DNA from: Methylococcales bacterium | GTDB lineage: Bacteria > Pseudomonadota > Gammaproteobacteria > Methylococcales > Methylomonadaceae | Reading direction: 5' to 3' | DNA length: 41,315 bases | Assembly: GCA_028715725.1 (NCBI GenBank) | Contig: JAQURG010000028.1 | Location: 1 to 41,315 of the forward strand | In this document: positions 14,677 to 23,878 of the stretch, in pieces | How the letters are laid out: every line of letters begins with the position of its first letter | How positions within the stretch are numbered: the stretch's first letter is position 1 | The notes under the pieces: generated by a model | What the model was told of the DNA's origin: nothing | Seen by the model: the letters and a program-made list of their open reading frames with translations, nothing else | The model's database searches: none | Translations under genes and position numbers: made by a program

Positions 14677-15482
14677 TGCTGAAAAACACCCAGCAACTAT
14701 TAGACCTTATGGCCCGCCTGCGCCGTCCCAGAGACGGATGCGCCTGGGATCTTAAACAGGACTTCTCCAGCCTGATTCCTTACGTCATTGAGGAGGCTTA
14801 CGAGGTCGTCGATGCGATTGAGCGTAATGATCTGGATGATTTGCGCTCGGAATTAGGCGATTTACTGCTGCAAGTCGTTTTTTATTCGCAGATTGCCGAG
14901 GAACGCGGACTGTTTACTTTCGACCAGGTCTCGGCAACCATCGCTGAAAAATTAATACGCCGTCATCCGCATGTTTTTGCTGATGCGGTTTTCAGCAGTG
15001 ACGAGGAACGCCATCAGGCCTGGGAACAGGCCAAGGCCGAAGAACGGCAGGAAAAAAATAAAGCTGTTGAGCAGAAAAGCGTTTTATCAGGTGTGGCAGG
15101 CAGCCTTCCGGCTTTAATGGAATGTGAAAAAATCCAGGATCGCGCCGCTCAGCATGGCTTTGATTGGCCGGATGTGCCGCCGGTTTTTGATAAAGTCCAG
15201 GAAGAGCTTGATGAAGTCAAAGAGGCATGGAAATCGGGGGATCAGGCGCATATACAAGAGGAAATCGGCGACTTGTTGCTGGTTGCAGTTAACCTGGCCC
15301 GTCATTTAAATGTCAATCCTGAACTGGCGCTTAAAGAAAGTACTAAAAAATTCTCTAAACGTTTTCATTACATTGAGCGGGAGGTAGAAGCCTCCGGCCG
15401 CAGTTTAAGAGACTGCGAATTGGAGGAACTGGATGCATTCTGGCATGAGGCAAAAGTGGTTTTGAAAAAACCGAAATGTTAG
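14676..15482 (+). CDS. mazG: nucleoside triphosphate pyrophosphohydrolase MazG
   Basis: This 268-residue protein hydrolyses nucleoside triphosphates to monophosphates, cleaning the pool and dampening stress signalling. Two MazG domains are visible. The N-terminal one has the metal motif EEAYEVVDAIERNDLDDLRS and ELGDLLLQVVF; the C-terminal one has EEIGDLLLVAVNLARHL, and WPDVPPVFDKVQEELDEVKE precedes it. The length is close to E. coli MazG. The ATG at 14676, overlapping the kinase stop, is preferred over a TTG at 14664. Confidence 0.95.
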   Translation: MLKNTQQLLDLMARLRRPRDGCAWDLKQDFSSLIPYVIEEAYEVVDAIERNDLDDLRSELGDLLLQVVFYSQIAEERGLFTFDQVSATIAEKLIRRHPHVFADAVFSSDEERHQAWEQAKAEERQEKNKAVEQKSVLSGVAGSLPALMECEKIQDRAAQHGFDWPDVPPVFDKVQEELDEVKEAWKSGDQAHIQEEIGDLLLVAVNLARHLNVNPELALKESTKKFSKRFHYIEREVEASGRSLRDCELEELDAFWHEAKVVLKKPKC

Positions 15483-15530
15483 GGTCGGCGCATTTTCCCG
15501 GCCTGTGTGCAAGTTTGAGTATTTGAAATA

Positions 15531-15554
15531 AAGCCGGCAGAAGTCGGCTTTTTT
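15531..15554 (+). terminator. intrinsic terminator after mazG
   Basis: AAGCCG (15531-15536) pairs with CGGCTT (15545-15550) and runs into six T residues (15549-15554). It lies between mazG and the recJ start at 15567, which implies a separate or read-through recJ transcript. Confidence 0.8.
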
Positions 15555-15566
15555 GTTGAGCACTTT

Positions 15567-17312
15567 ATGTATTATCAAGGCGTAAAAAAAATCATAGTCG
15601 CTCGATCTTTCGAGAAGTCCTCGTCCTTTTTGGGTGATATTCATCCTCTGCTGGAACGGCTTTTTTTAGCCAGGGGTATCACTTCAGCAACAGAACTGGA
15701 TAGGACTCTGGCAAAGCTGCCATCTCCGTGGCTGTTATCAGGTATGGAAGAGATGGTGGCTCATTTGGTTATCGCTATCAATGAGCGACAACGAATCTCC
15801 ATTGTTGCCGATTTCGATGCCGATGGCGCGACCAGTTGTGCAGTCGCTATCAAGGGTTTGCAATTACTGGGGGCAGGGCAAGTATCATTCGTAGTCCCCA
15901 ATCGCTTTGAATACGGATATGGTTTGACTGCGGAAATTGTCGAGCTGGTTAAACAGCAAGCTCCTGACATTATTATTACCGTCGATAACGGCATATCCAG
16001 TATTGAGGGGGTACAGGCGGCAAAAGACTCAGGCATAAAGGTTCTGGTGACCGACCATCATTTGCCGGGTCATGAGCTTCCCGCAGCCGACGCCATTGTA
16101 AATCCCCATCTGGTTGATGATCAGTTTCCCTATAAGTCGCTGGCAGGCGTGGGGGTCGTGTTTTATGTATTGATGGCGCTAAGAAGCCGGTTAAGAGAAA
16201 TGAACTGGTTTGAGAAAAATCAGCTTCAGGAGCCGAATCTTGCTCAATTACTGGATTATGTCGCCCTGGGTACTGTTGCTGACGTGGTTGCGCTGGAGCA
16301 AGTCAACCGGATTCTGGTACATCAGGGTTTATTAAGAATACGCACAGGACGCTGTCATCCCGGCTTGAATGCACTGATTGAAGTATCGGGAAGAAATCCG
16401 CAAACCATTATGGCGTCGGACCTGGGCTTCGCGCTGGGCCCCAGGCTGAATGCGGCAGGGCGTATGGACGACATGTCATTGGGCATTCAATGTTTATTGA
16501 CTGATGATCCGGCGCTTGCAAGGGAGTTGGCTCTTCAGCTTGATGAATTGAATAATGACCGGCGGGAAATTGAAGGAGTCATGAAGCACGAGGCGATGGC
16601 ATTATTAGGTGAAATGAAGGCTCTGGATGAGCATCATTTGCCTGCCGGAGTCTGTCTGTTCGATGCAAGCTGGCATCAGGGCGTTATAGGAATTCTCGCG
16701 TCACGTATAAAAGACCGTCTGCATCGTCCTGTCATCGCTTTCGCTTCTGCAGGAAAAGATTTAATAAAAGGCTCGGCTCGTTCTATTCCAGGCGTGCACA
16801 TTCGAGATGTATTGAGCGATATTGCCGCTTTGCACCCCAAATTGCTGAGTAAATTTGGCGGTCATGCAATGGCGGCGGGTTTGAGTTTAAAAATGCACGA
16901 CTATCCGGCATTTGCCTTGGCCTTTGATGAGATGGTCAGTCAACGTTTGGCTGATGTTGATCTGGAACAAAAAATTCTTTCTGACGGCGAGTTGACTGAG
17001 CAGGAAATGACGCTTGAGGTCGCGGACTTACTACAGAATGCGGCTACCTGGGGGCAACAATTTCCAGAGCCTGTTTTTGACGGAATATTTGATGTGGTTC
17101 AGTCGCGAATTGTCGGACAGAGGCATCTTAAATTGGTGTTGAGAAAGCCAGGTAGTGATCCGATGATTGATGCTATCGCTTTTTTTGTCGATCAGCCGGA
17201 GCGTTGGTTGGGGCTTAGACAAATCAGGGCGGCTTACAAGCTGGACGTTAATGAGTTTAGAGGTAATCGCAGCGTGCAGCTTATCTTGCAGTATCTGGAA
17301 AAAATAGCATAA
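15567..17312 (+). CDS. recJ: single-stranded-DNA-specific exonuclease RecJ
   Basis: This is a 581-residue 5-prime to 3-prime exonuclease on single-stranded DNA, acting in RecF recombination, mismatch and base-excision repair. The DHH-phosphoesterase motifs are DFDADG (82-87), VDNGISS (139-145), DHH (163-165) and the DHHA1 motif FGGHAMAAG near 430. Length and order are normal. No clear ribosome site precedes the ATG, which begins only 12 bases after the mazG terminator; I see no better start downstream. Confidence 0.96.
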   Translation: MYYQGVKKIIVARSFEKSSSFLGDIHPLLERLFLARGITSATELDRTLAKLPSPWLLSGMEEMVAHLVIAINERQRISIVADFDADGATSCAVAIKGLQLLGAGQVSFVVPNRFEYGYGLTAEIVELVKQQAPDIIITVDNGISSIEGVQAAKDSGIKVLVTDHHLPGHELPAADAIVNPHLVDDQFPYKSLAGVGVVFYVLMALRSRLREMNWFEKNQLQEPNLAQLLDYVALGTVADVVALEQVNRILVHQGLLRIRTGRCHPGLNALIEVSGRNPQTIMASDLGFALGPRLNAAGRMDDMSLGIQCLLTDDPALARELALQLDELNNDRREIEGVMKHEAMALLGEMKALDEHHLPAGVCLFDASWHQGVIGILASRIKDRLHRPVIAFASAGKDLIKGSARSIPGVHIRDVLSDIAALHPKLLSKFGGHAMAAGLSLKMHDYPAFALAFDEMVSQRLADVDLEQKILSDGELTEQEMTLEVADLLQNAATWGQQFPEPVFDGIFDVVQSRIVGQRHLKLVLRKPGSDPMIDAIAFFVDQPERWLGLRQIRAAYKLDVNEFRGNRSVQLILQYLEKIA

Positions 17313-17314
17313 AA

Positions 17315-17337
17315 AAAGGGCGGATGAACCGCCCTTT
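17315..17337. terminator. bidirectional terminator between recJ and the PpiC gene
   Basis: AAAGGGCGG (17315-17323) and CCGCCCTTT (17329-17337) form a nine-pair stem with a five-base loop. There are A residues before and T residues after, suited to ending both convergent transcripts. Confidence 0.9.
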
Positions 17338-17352
17338 TTATTAAAAAGAAAT

Positions 17353-18462
17353 CTACTTTTTAGATTCGGAAGTGGCTTCTTTTTCAGCTTTTTTGACTTC
17401 TTTTTTAGCCGCTTTAGCGGTTTCCTTTACTTTATGGGTCGCTTCTGACGCTGCTTTTTCAACTTTCTTTTCAGCGCTTTTTGCAGTTTCTTCAACTTTT
17501 TCGACGGCCGCAGGTTCTGCTGGCTTTTCAGCAGCTTCTGTTGCTGCTTTCTGATCTGTATTTTCTACTGTTCCTGCCGCAGGCGCCTCAACAGGAGCTT
17601 TCGCCGCGTCAGCGGGTGCTTTTGGCTGTTCGTCAGTCAGCGGTACCAATACTTCTACCTTTGCCTGTTTACGCAATGTTTCTACCATATTCTGGACTTT
17701 TTTACGTTGCAGGTAAGGCGTTAACTGCTCTTTTACTGATTCCAACGGAGGTGGAGTTTGCGCGCGCGAATCTTCTCTTAAGATAACATGCCAGCCAAAT
17801 TGGGTTTGCACAGGTGTTTTAGTGTATTTGCCTTTTTCCAGTTTTACGACGGCTTCGGAAAAAGGGGCAACCATTTGACTTGCAGCAAACCAGCCCAGAT
17901 CACCGCCATTTTGTGATTCTTTAGCATCCAGTGAATGTTTATTTGCTAATTTGCCAAAGTCCGCGCCTTTGTCTAATTCTGCGATGATTTTCTTGGCTTC
18001 ATCTTCAGTTTTAACCAAAATGTGACGGGCTTTATATTCGGTTCCATTTTCACCGGCGACTTTACTGTCGTATTCCGCTTTGATTTCGGCGTCGGTTACC
18101 GGATTAGCTTTTATGAAGTTTTGTACATCAGCTTGTGTCAATAATGTTTTTTTGACGCTATCAAGCTGCGCCAGGACTTCGGGAGATTTATCCAGTTGTT
18201 TTTGCATGGCGTCCTGAACCAATAATTCACGTTGGATCAGTTCTTCAATCAATTTTTCTTTAGGAAAAGTTTGACCGTGTCCGCGCTCGGCAATTTCTTT
18301 TTCCAACTGCTCCAGGGTGGATTTGGGAATATACTGGCCATTGACGACAGCAACTGCATCAGTTTTTTCTACAACCGGGGTGCCGGGTGTATTGGTTTTT
18401 TGGTCACAAGCAGCAAGTAACGCCGTACCGGCGACGAGTAATGGAATGATCTTTTTTTTCAT
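17353..18462 (-). CDS. PpiC-type peptidylprolyl isomerase lipoprotein
   Basis: This 369-residue protein has a lipoprotein signal ([15 protein letters not shown] with Cys19), a SurA-N-like helical region (about 35-130) and a parvulin domain (about 143-240: ARHILVKTEDEAKKI, SLDAKESQNGGDLGWF, FGWHVIL). It should assist folding of envelope proteins in the periplasm. The C-terminal 110 residues are unusual: low complexity, mainly A, K, E and P, with repeated blocks such as EKKVEKAASEA and KAAKKEVKKAEKEA. The ATG overlaps the bolA stop (ATGA), placing it in an operon with bolA, yciI and yciB. Confidence 0.9.
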   Translation of the reverse strand: MKKKIIPLLVAGTALLAACDQKTNTPGTPVVEKTDAVAVVNGQYIPKSTLEQLEKEIAERGHGQTFPKEKLIEELIQRELLVQDAMQKQLDKSPEVLAQLDSVKKTLLTQADVQNFIKANPVTDAEIKAEYDSKVAGENGTEYKARHILVKTEDEAKKIIAELDKGADFGKLANKHSLDAKESQNGGDLGWFAASQMVAPFSEAVVKLEKGKYTKTPVQTQFGWHVILREDSRAQTPPPLESVKEQLTPYLQRKKVQNMVETLRKQAKVEVLVPLTDEQPKAPADAAKAPVEAPAAGTVENTDQKAATEAAEKPAEPAAVEKVEETAKSAEKKVEKAASEATHKVKETAKAAKKEVKKAEKEATSESKK

Positions 18463-18740
18463 TTATGGGTTCCTTTGGTTTCTTCAGATGGGGATAGAGC
18501 ATTAATGCCCAAGGCATGAATTTGTTGTTTCATCATATCGCCCAGCGCGTTATAGATAAGCTGGTGACGCTGAACTAAGGATTTTCCTTCAAAAGCCTGG
18601 GAGATAATAGTGATATGATAGTGGCCGCCACCGCTTCTTGCGCCGGCATGTCCGGCATGGGCCGCGCTACTATCAATAATTTCCAATAGCTCCGGTTTAA
18701 AAGCATCATTTAATAAACGTTTAATTAATTCGACTGTCAT
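18459..18740 (-). CDS. BolA family protein
   Basis: This 93-residue BolA-fold protein is of a type that partners with monothiol glutaredoxins in iron-sulfur trafficking. The family pattern [20 protein letters not shown] and the helical [13 protein letters not shown] are present. The C-terminal [10 protein letters not shown] is typical. It overlaps yciI upstream and the PpiC gene downstream by four bases each. BolA-yciI neighbours are common in Gammaproteobacteria. Confidence 0.9.
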   Translation of the reverse strand: MTVELIKRLLNDAFKPELLEIIDSSAAHAGHAGARSGGGHYHITIISQAFEGKSLVQRHQLIYNALGDMMKQQIHALGINALSPSEETKGTHK

Positions 18741-19042
18741 TGTGGAAATACTTTTTTGAAAGGTTTAACGGTAACTTGGGCATAAACGCCGGCGTCGTTA
18801 TAAGGATCATTATCCGCCCATTGTTGAGCGGCTTCCAGATCGTTAAACTCGGCGACAATCAGACTGCCCGTAAAACCGGCTTCGCCGGCAGTGTCGCCAT
18901 CAACAGCAGGGTGTGGGCCGGCTAACACCAGGCGTCCCGCGTCTTGAAGTTCTTGCAGCCTTTTAATATGGGCAGGACGGGTAGCTATTCTTTTTTCCAG
19001 GCTATCTTCCACATCTTTACTGATAATTGCGTATAAAGCCAT
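18737..19042 (-). CDS. yciI: YciI family protein
   Basis: This 101-residue protein has the ferredoxin-like YciI fold. [20 protein letters not shown] and the acidic [13 protein letters not shown] motif (usually ADPYxxAG) are characteristic, with the histidine and aspartate of the putative active site. Its function is unknown, although relatives act as small hydrolases or dehydrochlorinases. It sits directly after yciB and overlaps bolA. Confidence 0.92.
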   Translation of the reverse strand: MALYAIISKDVEDSLEKRIATRPAHIKRLQELQDAGRLVLAGPHPAVDGDTAGEAGFTGSLIVAEFNDLEAAQQWADNDPYNDAGVYAQVTVKPFKKVFPQ

Positions 19043-19579
19043 TTATTCCTCTGTTTCAGGGATGTATTTGTATAAAAAAACCATTTGCACCACCATAAAG
19101 ATAACCATCAAGCCCGGTGCAATAAATGTTTTAAAGGTAACCCAATCATCGGTATTGTAATTATACATCACGTAAACATTGAGAAAGCCTATGCCGGTAA
19201 AGAAGCTGGCCCAGCTAAAGTTCAGGCGTTTCCAGATCAGCGTCGGCAAGGTTAGATTGCCGGACATCATTCGCTCAATGAAAGTTTTTTTACCAATAAA
19301 ATGGCTGCTTAAAAAAGCCATGCCAAATAACCATTCAATTATGGAAAATTTCCATTTAAGGTATCGCTCATCATGCAAATAGATGGTTGCCCCGCCAAAT
19401 ATAACAACCAAAGCTAACGTAATCCATTGCATGGTTTCGACTTTGCGGTGTTTAAACCAGGTATAAGTTACCTGAATAACAGTCGCCACAATAATAACGG
19501 CAGTCGCTATATAAATATCATAAAGCTTATAAGCGACAAAAAATAAAATAATCGGAAAAAAGTCAAAAAGCTGTTTCAT
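19043..19579 (-). CDS. yciB: inner membrane septation protein A (YciB)
   Basis: This 178-residue polytopic membrane protein of the YciB/IspZ family has five hydrophobic helices. Conserved blocks are FFPIILFFVAYKLYDIY at the start, LTLPTLIWKRLNFSWASFF, and LNVYVMYNYNTDDWVTFK. The family affects cell envelope and septation. It is first in the leftward yciB-yciI-bolA-ppiC unit. The yciI gene starts immediately at its stop. Confidence 0.94.
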   Translation of the reverse strand: MKQLFDFFPIILFFVAYKLYDIYIATAVIIVATVIQVTYTWFKHRKVETMQWITLALVVIFGGATIYLHDERYLKWKFSIIEWLFGMAFLSSHFIGKKTFIERMMSGNLTLPTLIWKRLNFSWASFFTGIGFLNVYVMYNYNTDDWVTFKTFIAPGLMVIFMVVQMVFLYKYIPETEE

Positions 19580-19704
19580 GCGAGCTGGCGTGGGTGGTCA
19601 AAAGAAATCGAAGTTATCATAAGTACGTTGTACGCCATGATAAACTGAAAAACTATATTGTAAAATCTTTACTGCTGGATGTATATGTTTACATAATTGT
19701 TTCC

Positions 19705-19713
19705 TGCTAGAAT
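19705..19713 (+). promoter_or_regulatory. putative extended -10 box for the DUF1244 gene
   Basis: TGCTAGAAT, the same nine bases found before both secreted paralogues. The upstream TTTACA (19688-19693) is too close (14 bases) for a standard -35, as often seen with extended -10 promoters. Confidence 0.4.
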
Positions 19714-19736
19714 AGTCTTCATTTTGGAGAATAGTT

Positions 19737-20036
19737 ATGGATAAGAATACTCAGACCGAATTAGAAGCGGCGGCGTTCAGACATTTGGTCAATCACTTGC
19801 AGCAGCATACGGAAGTACAGAATATTGATTTAATGGTTCTGGCGGATTTTTGCCGAAATTGTCTGGCCAAATGGTATTTAGCCGAGGCGGTAGAGCGCGG
19901 CGTAGAAATGGATTATGAACAGGCCAGGGAAGTGATTTATGGTATGCCTTATAAAGAATGGAAGGATAAATTTCAAGCCGAAGCCACAGCCGAACAGCTA
20001 GCCTCTTATGAGCGCAGGCAACAGTCAAAATCCTGA
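19737..20036 (+). CDS. DUF1244 domain-containing protein
   Basis: This 99-residue protein matches the DUF1244 family: FRHLVNHLQQHTEVQNIDLM, then VLADFCRNCLAKWYLAEA and YGMPYKEWKDKFQ. The two cysteines in CRNC are conserved in the family and may form a metal or redox site. It is predicted helical and cytoplasmic. The function is unknown. GGAGAATAG upstream of the ATG is a good ribosome site. It stands alone between divergent yciB and convergent moaA. Confidence 0.9.
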   Translation: MDKNTQTELEAAAFRHLVNHLQQHTEVQNIDLMVLADFCRNCLAKWYLAEAVERGVEMDYEQAREVIYGMPYKEWKDKFQAEATAEQLASYERRQQSKS

Positions 20037-20075
20037 TTAATCCGGTCAGCTTGGGGGTTTTGTAAAGCGGTTTTT

Positions 20076-20133
20076 CACCACGAAGAACTTGAAGAAAATA
20101 TAAAACCTCGTGCTCTTCGTGTGCTTCGTAGTG
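20076..20133. repeat. CACGAAG-type imperfect palindrome
   Basis: The left arm begins CACCACGAAGAACTTGAAGA. The right arm, read in reverse complement, begins CACTACGAAGCACACGAAGA, about 80% identical. This resembles the dispersed intergenic repeats built on CACGAAG units found in many environmental proteobacterial genomes. It lies between the convergent DUF1244 and moaA genes. Confidence 0.5.
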
Positions 20134-20180
20134 CAAAGAAATGCCATAAATATAGCGTGCGCGGTATTGGCACTTATTGG

Positions 20181-21188
20181 TTAGCCGCCAGTCATATTCA
20201 TATACCTTAATATGACTGGCCGCTCATGAATATTAAATTCGTGTTTCTCAGGCTTAATCAGCATCGCCTCGATAATGGCTTGCTTGAGGATGGCCATATT
20301 TCCCGGATTAGCTCTCAGCACTCTTTTTAAATCGACAGAATGTTCATTGCCCAGACATAGCAATAATCGGCCTTCGACAGTTAATCGCACGCGATTGCAT
20401 GAACCGCAAAAATTTTCACTGTGCGGAGAAATAAAACCAACGCGAGTTTGAGTGCCGACGACCTTGAAATAATTTGAGGGACCTCCGGTTTTTTCATCAA
20501 TCGCGATCAGGGAGAAATTCGGCTCCAGATCCTTTTTAATCAAGTCGCTGGAATAATAGGCGAGCGATCGATTGTGCCGGCTGACTATACCAAGCGGCAT
20601 TTCCTCAATAAAGCTGATATCAATGCCATGATCAACTGCAAACTGTACCAGGTCGTTGACTTCTTGATGATTCCTGTCTTTAAGTACAACTGTATTGATT
20701 TTTATACGTTCAAAACCGGCTGATTGAGCAGCCCTGATCCCTTTAAGAACCTGGTGCAGATCGCCGGTTCGCGTGATTGTCTTGAATTTATCGGCATCGA
20801 GTGTATCCAGGCTGATATTGATACGTTTAACGCCTGCCGCTTTTAAGGCGGGCGCCATAGTTTCAAGCTGAGAGCCATTTGTAGTGATCACCAGTTCATT
20901 CAGGCTTTCAATTCGACCCAGGTTTTCCAGCAGGCCTAATGCGCCTTTTCTGACCAAAGGCTCACCGCCTGTTACTCTTATTTTTTTAACGCCTAGCTCG
21001 GCAAATGCTTTAGCCAGGGTATGGATTTCTTCCAGTGTTAAAATTTGTGCCCGCGGCAAGAATGTCATTTCTTCCTCCATACAATACAGGCAGCGAAAGT
21101 CACAACGATCAGTGATAGAAATTCTTAAATAATCAACGGTTCTGCCGAAGCGATCGATTAATTGCCCCGGATTGGATGACTCAGTCAT
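20181..21188 (-). CDS. moaA: GTP 3',8-cyclase MoaA
   Basis: This 335-residue radical SAM enzyme converts GTP to 3',8-cyclo-7,8-dihydro-GTP, the first step of molybdenum cofactor synthesis. The radical SAM cluster cysteines are Cys29, Cys33 and Cys36 (CDFRCLYC). The second cluster motif CGSCNRVRLTVEGRLLLC is near the C-terminus, and the protein ends in GG, which in MoaA reaches the active site. SAM-binding VTGGEPL is present. No other moa gene is adjacent. Confidence 0.96.
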   Translation of the reverse strand: MTESSNPGQLIDRFGRTVDYLRISITDRCDFRCLYCMEEEMTFLPRAQILTLEEIHTLAKAFAELGVKKIRVTGGEPLVRKGALGLLENLGRIESLNELVITTNGSQLETMAPALKAAGVKRINISLDTLDADKFKTITRTGDLHQVLKGIRAAQSAGFERIKINTVVLKDRNHQEVNDLVQFAVDHGIDISFIEEMPLGIVSRHNRSLAYYSSDLIKKDLEPNFSLIAIDEKTGGPSNYFKVVGTQTRVGFISPHSENFCGSCNRVRLTVEGRLLLCLGNEHSVDLKRVLRANPGNMAILKQAIIEAMLIKPEKHEFNIHERPVILRYMNMTGG

Positions 21189-21318
21189 AACAATAATAAA
21201 AATTTAGGATATTTAATACTAACATACTACGGCAGAATCAAATGACGTTAAGTTCCGTACAATTAATAATGAGTATGTGAAAGCAGGGGCCTTGGTATAA
21301 AATTACCGCCTTTATTGA

Positions 21319-22064
<746 letters not shown>

Positions 22065-22081
22065 ACATTTTCGGTTTGTGG

Positions 22082-22102
22082 AAGATGTGCTGTGCACATC
22101 TT
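22082..22102. terminator. hairpin between convergent fdx and hyi genes
   Basis: AAGATGTGC (22082-22090) and GCACATCTT (22094-22102) form a perfect nine-pair stem with a three-base loop. Weaker GTTTG/CAAAC pairing lies outside. It lies between convergent genes, so termination or transcript protection in both directions is likely despite the absence of a T run. Confidence 0.5.
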
Positions 22103-22131
22103 GTAAGACGGCAAACGGAACCGCCCCATGG

Positions 22132-22899
22132 TCAATAAAACCAGTCCAGACTTTCGGTTGTCGTTCCAACAGATTTATATTCGGCGCCTACCCATCCCGA
22201 ATAAGTCGATTTTTCAATTGCTGAAAATACCCGGCTGAAATTGATCTGCCCCATACCGGGTTGTCCTCTTCCTGGGCAGTCGGCAAACTGAATATGGGCG
22301 ATTTTGTCCGCGTGTTGAGTAATGAACTCCTCGGGCTCTTCGCCCATCATCCGCATGTGGTAAATATCGTATTGCATAGACAGTCCAGGAAGCTTGAGCT
22401 GATCTAATACGTCAAGCATTTGTTGACTGCTATGGATAATAAACCCGGGCATATCAACCGTATTAATGGCTTCAAAAACGGTTTTAATGCCTAGCGGCGC
22501 GAATGACTCAACAGCGAAATATAAATTATCCGTAAAGGTTTCAAGATATTCTTTTTGCCGATGTTGATTCAGACAGCGCCCCGGCAATACATTGATGACT
22601 TCCGGTTTTAACAGCCGGGCGTATGCGAGCGTTTGAGCGACAGCCTGCCGAAATTGCTCCTTTTTTTCAGGAACACAGGCCAATCCTTCGCCTCCCTGTA
22701 ATAAATCATCCGCCGCTACATTAAACATGACCAGTTTTAATTGCTGTTGTTCAAGGGTCTCGCGCAGCGTTTCCGTGTTCAGATTATAGGGAAATTGTAT
22801 TTCCACGGCCTTAAAGCCATGCTGTTTAGCGGCTTTGAAACGATCGATAAGCTCTACTTCAGTAAACAGCAAGCTTAAATTAGCAGTGAACCTGAGCAT
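22132..22899 (-). CDS. hydroxypyruvate isomerase family TIM-barrel protein
   Basis: This 255-residue xylose-isomerase-like TIM barrel is of the Hyi type, interconverting tartronate semialdehyde and hydroxypyruvate. Typical segments are MLRFTANLSLLFTEVELIDR, NVLPGRC, TVFEAINTVDMPGF and QYDIYHMRMMGE, and the metal ligands are in HIQFADCPGRGQPG. It overlaps by one base the upstream gene for a tartronate semialdehyde reductase-like protein. The two together indicate a glyoxylate/glycerate (C2 to C3) route. A glyoxylate carboligase is not in the window. Confidence 0.88.
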   Translation of the reverse strand: MLRFTANLSLLFTEVELIDRFKAAKQHGFKAVEIQFPYNLNTETLRETLEQQQLKLVMFNVAADDLLQGGEGLACVPEKKEQFRQAVAQTLAYARLLKPEVINVLPGRCLNQHRQKEYLETFTDNLYFAVESFAPLGIKTVFEAINTVDMPGFIIHSSQQMLDVLDQLKLPGLSMQYDIYHMRMMGEEPEEFITQHADKIAHIQFADCPGRGQPGMGQINFSRVFSAIEKSTYSGWVGAEYKSVGTTTESLDWFY

Positions 22900-23777
22900 C
22901 AGTCTTTTGCAAACAATTTAATCAAGGTAGAAGGGTCCTGCTCCAGGTAGCCGTGAGCGCCGTGCAGTTGCATCAGTTGCGCAGCCAGACCGGACATTGG
23001 AATGGCATTGCCCTGTTTAACGGATAAATCGATAGCCATGGTCAGGTCTTTTAATAAGGTTTTAACGTGCCATTTAATAGGTTCAAATATCCCGGCCGCC
23101 ATTTCTGGACCAACTATTTGCAAAGGTCTGGAATCGGCAAAACCGCCTGCGAGTGCTTCCGGTATTTTTTCCGCAGCTACGCCGTACTGCTTGGCCAACG
23201 CCATCATTTCGGCGATTACCAGCACGTTGCAACTGACTATCATTTGATTGCATATTTTAGTGACCTGACCGCTGCCTACGTCGCCCATGTGGGTAAGTTG
23301 TTTATACAGCGGGGCTAAGACTTGGCGCGCTTTATTTATATTTTCCAGGCTGCCGCCTGCCATAATGGCCAAATTTCCTTGCTCAGCGCCTGAAACGCCA
23401 CCTGAAACAGGCGCATCCACCCAGCCCATGCCACACTTTTTCTGCATAACTGCTGCTAATTGCCGGGTGTTTTCCGGCTGAATGCTGGACAGGTCAATCA
23501 GCAGTTTGTCCGGTGAACCGTTTTCCAGAATATGATTGCGTATGACTGATTCGACTGCCGCCGTATCGGTCAGGCACAAAATAATAACATCGGACATATG
23601 GATTACTTCGGCAATAGAGGCGCAGGCTTTGGCTCCCGCCGCCATAACAGGAGTCAGTTTTTCAGCACTGCGATTCCATACGTTGACACTAAAGCCGGCA
23701 TTTAGCAGGCGGAGGGTCATCGGCTTGCCCATAAGGCCGATACCAATGAAGCCGAGAGTGGGTTTCTTGACGGGCAT
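22899..23777 (-). CDS. NAD(P)-dependent 3-hydroxyacid dehydrogenase, tartronate semialdehyde reductase-like
   Basis: This 292-residue beta-hydroxyacid dehydrogenase has the Rossmann motif GFIGIGLMGKPM (residues 9-20), the substrate motif DAPVSGGVSGAEQG and the catalytic lysine region GSGQVTKICNQM. The coupled downstream hydroxypyruvate isomerase supports reduction of tartronate semialdehyde to glycerate, though other 3-hydroxyacids (for example 3-hydroxyisobutyrate) fit the fold. The ATG at 23777 is chosen because the 14 residues in front (from a TTG at 23819) are not family-like. The ribosome site is weak. Confidence 0.87.
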   Translation of the reverse strand: MPVKKPTLGFIGIGLMGKPMTLRLLNAGFSVNVWNRSAEKLTPVMAAGAKACASIAEVIHMSDVIILCLTDTAAVESVIRNHILENGSPDKLLIDLSSIQPENTRQLAAVMQKKCGMGWVDAPVSGGVSGAEQGNLAIMAGGSLENINKARQVLAPLYKQLTHMGDVGSGQVTKICNQMIVSCNVLVIAEMMALAKQYGVAAEKIPEALAGGFADSRPLQIVGPEMAAGIFEPIKWHVKTLLKDLTMAIDLSVKQGNAIPMSGLAAQLMQLHGAHGYLEQDPSTLIKLFAKD

Positions 23778-23878
23778 AATAAATATTCTGTTTTGTTGCT
23801 GAGAAAGTATTAAAAGCAATCTTTAGAAAAGTTTAAAGGTTCTGTTTAAATGGCCAGGGCCGGTCCATGCTTGAGGTG

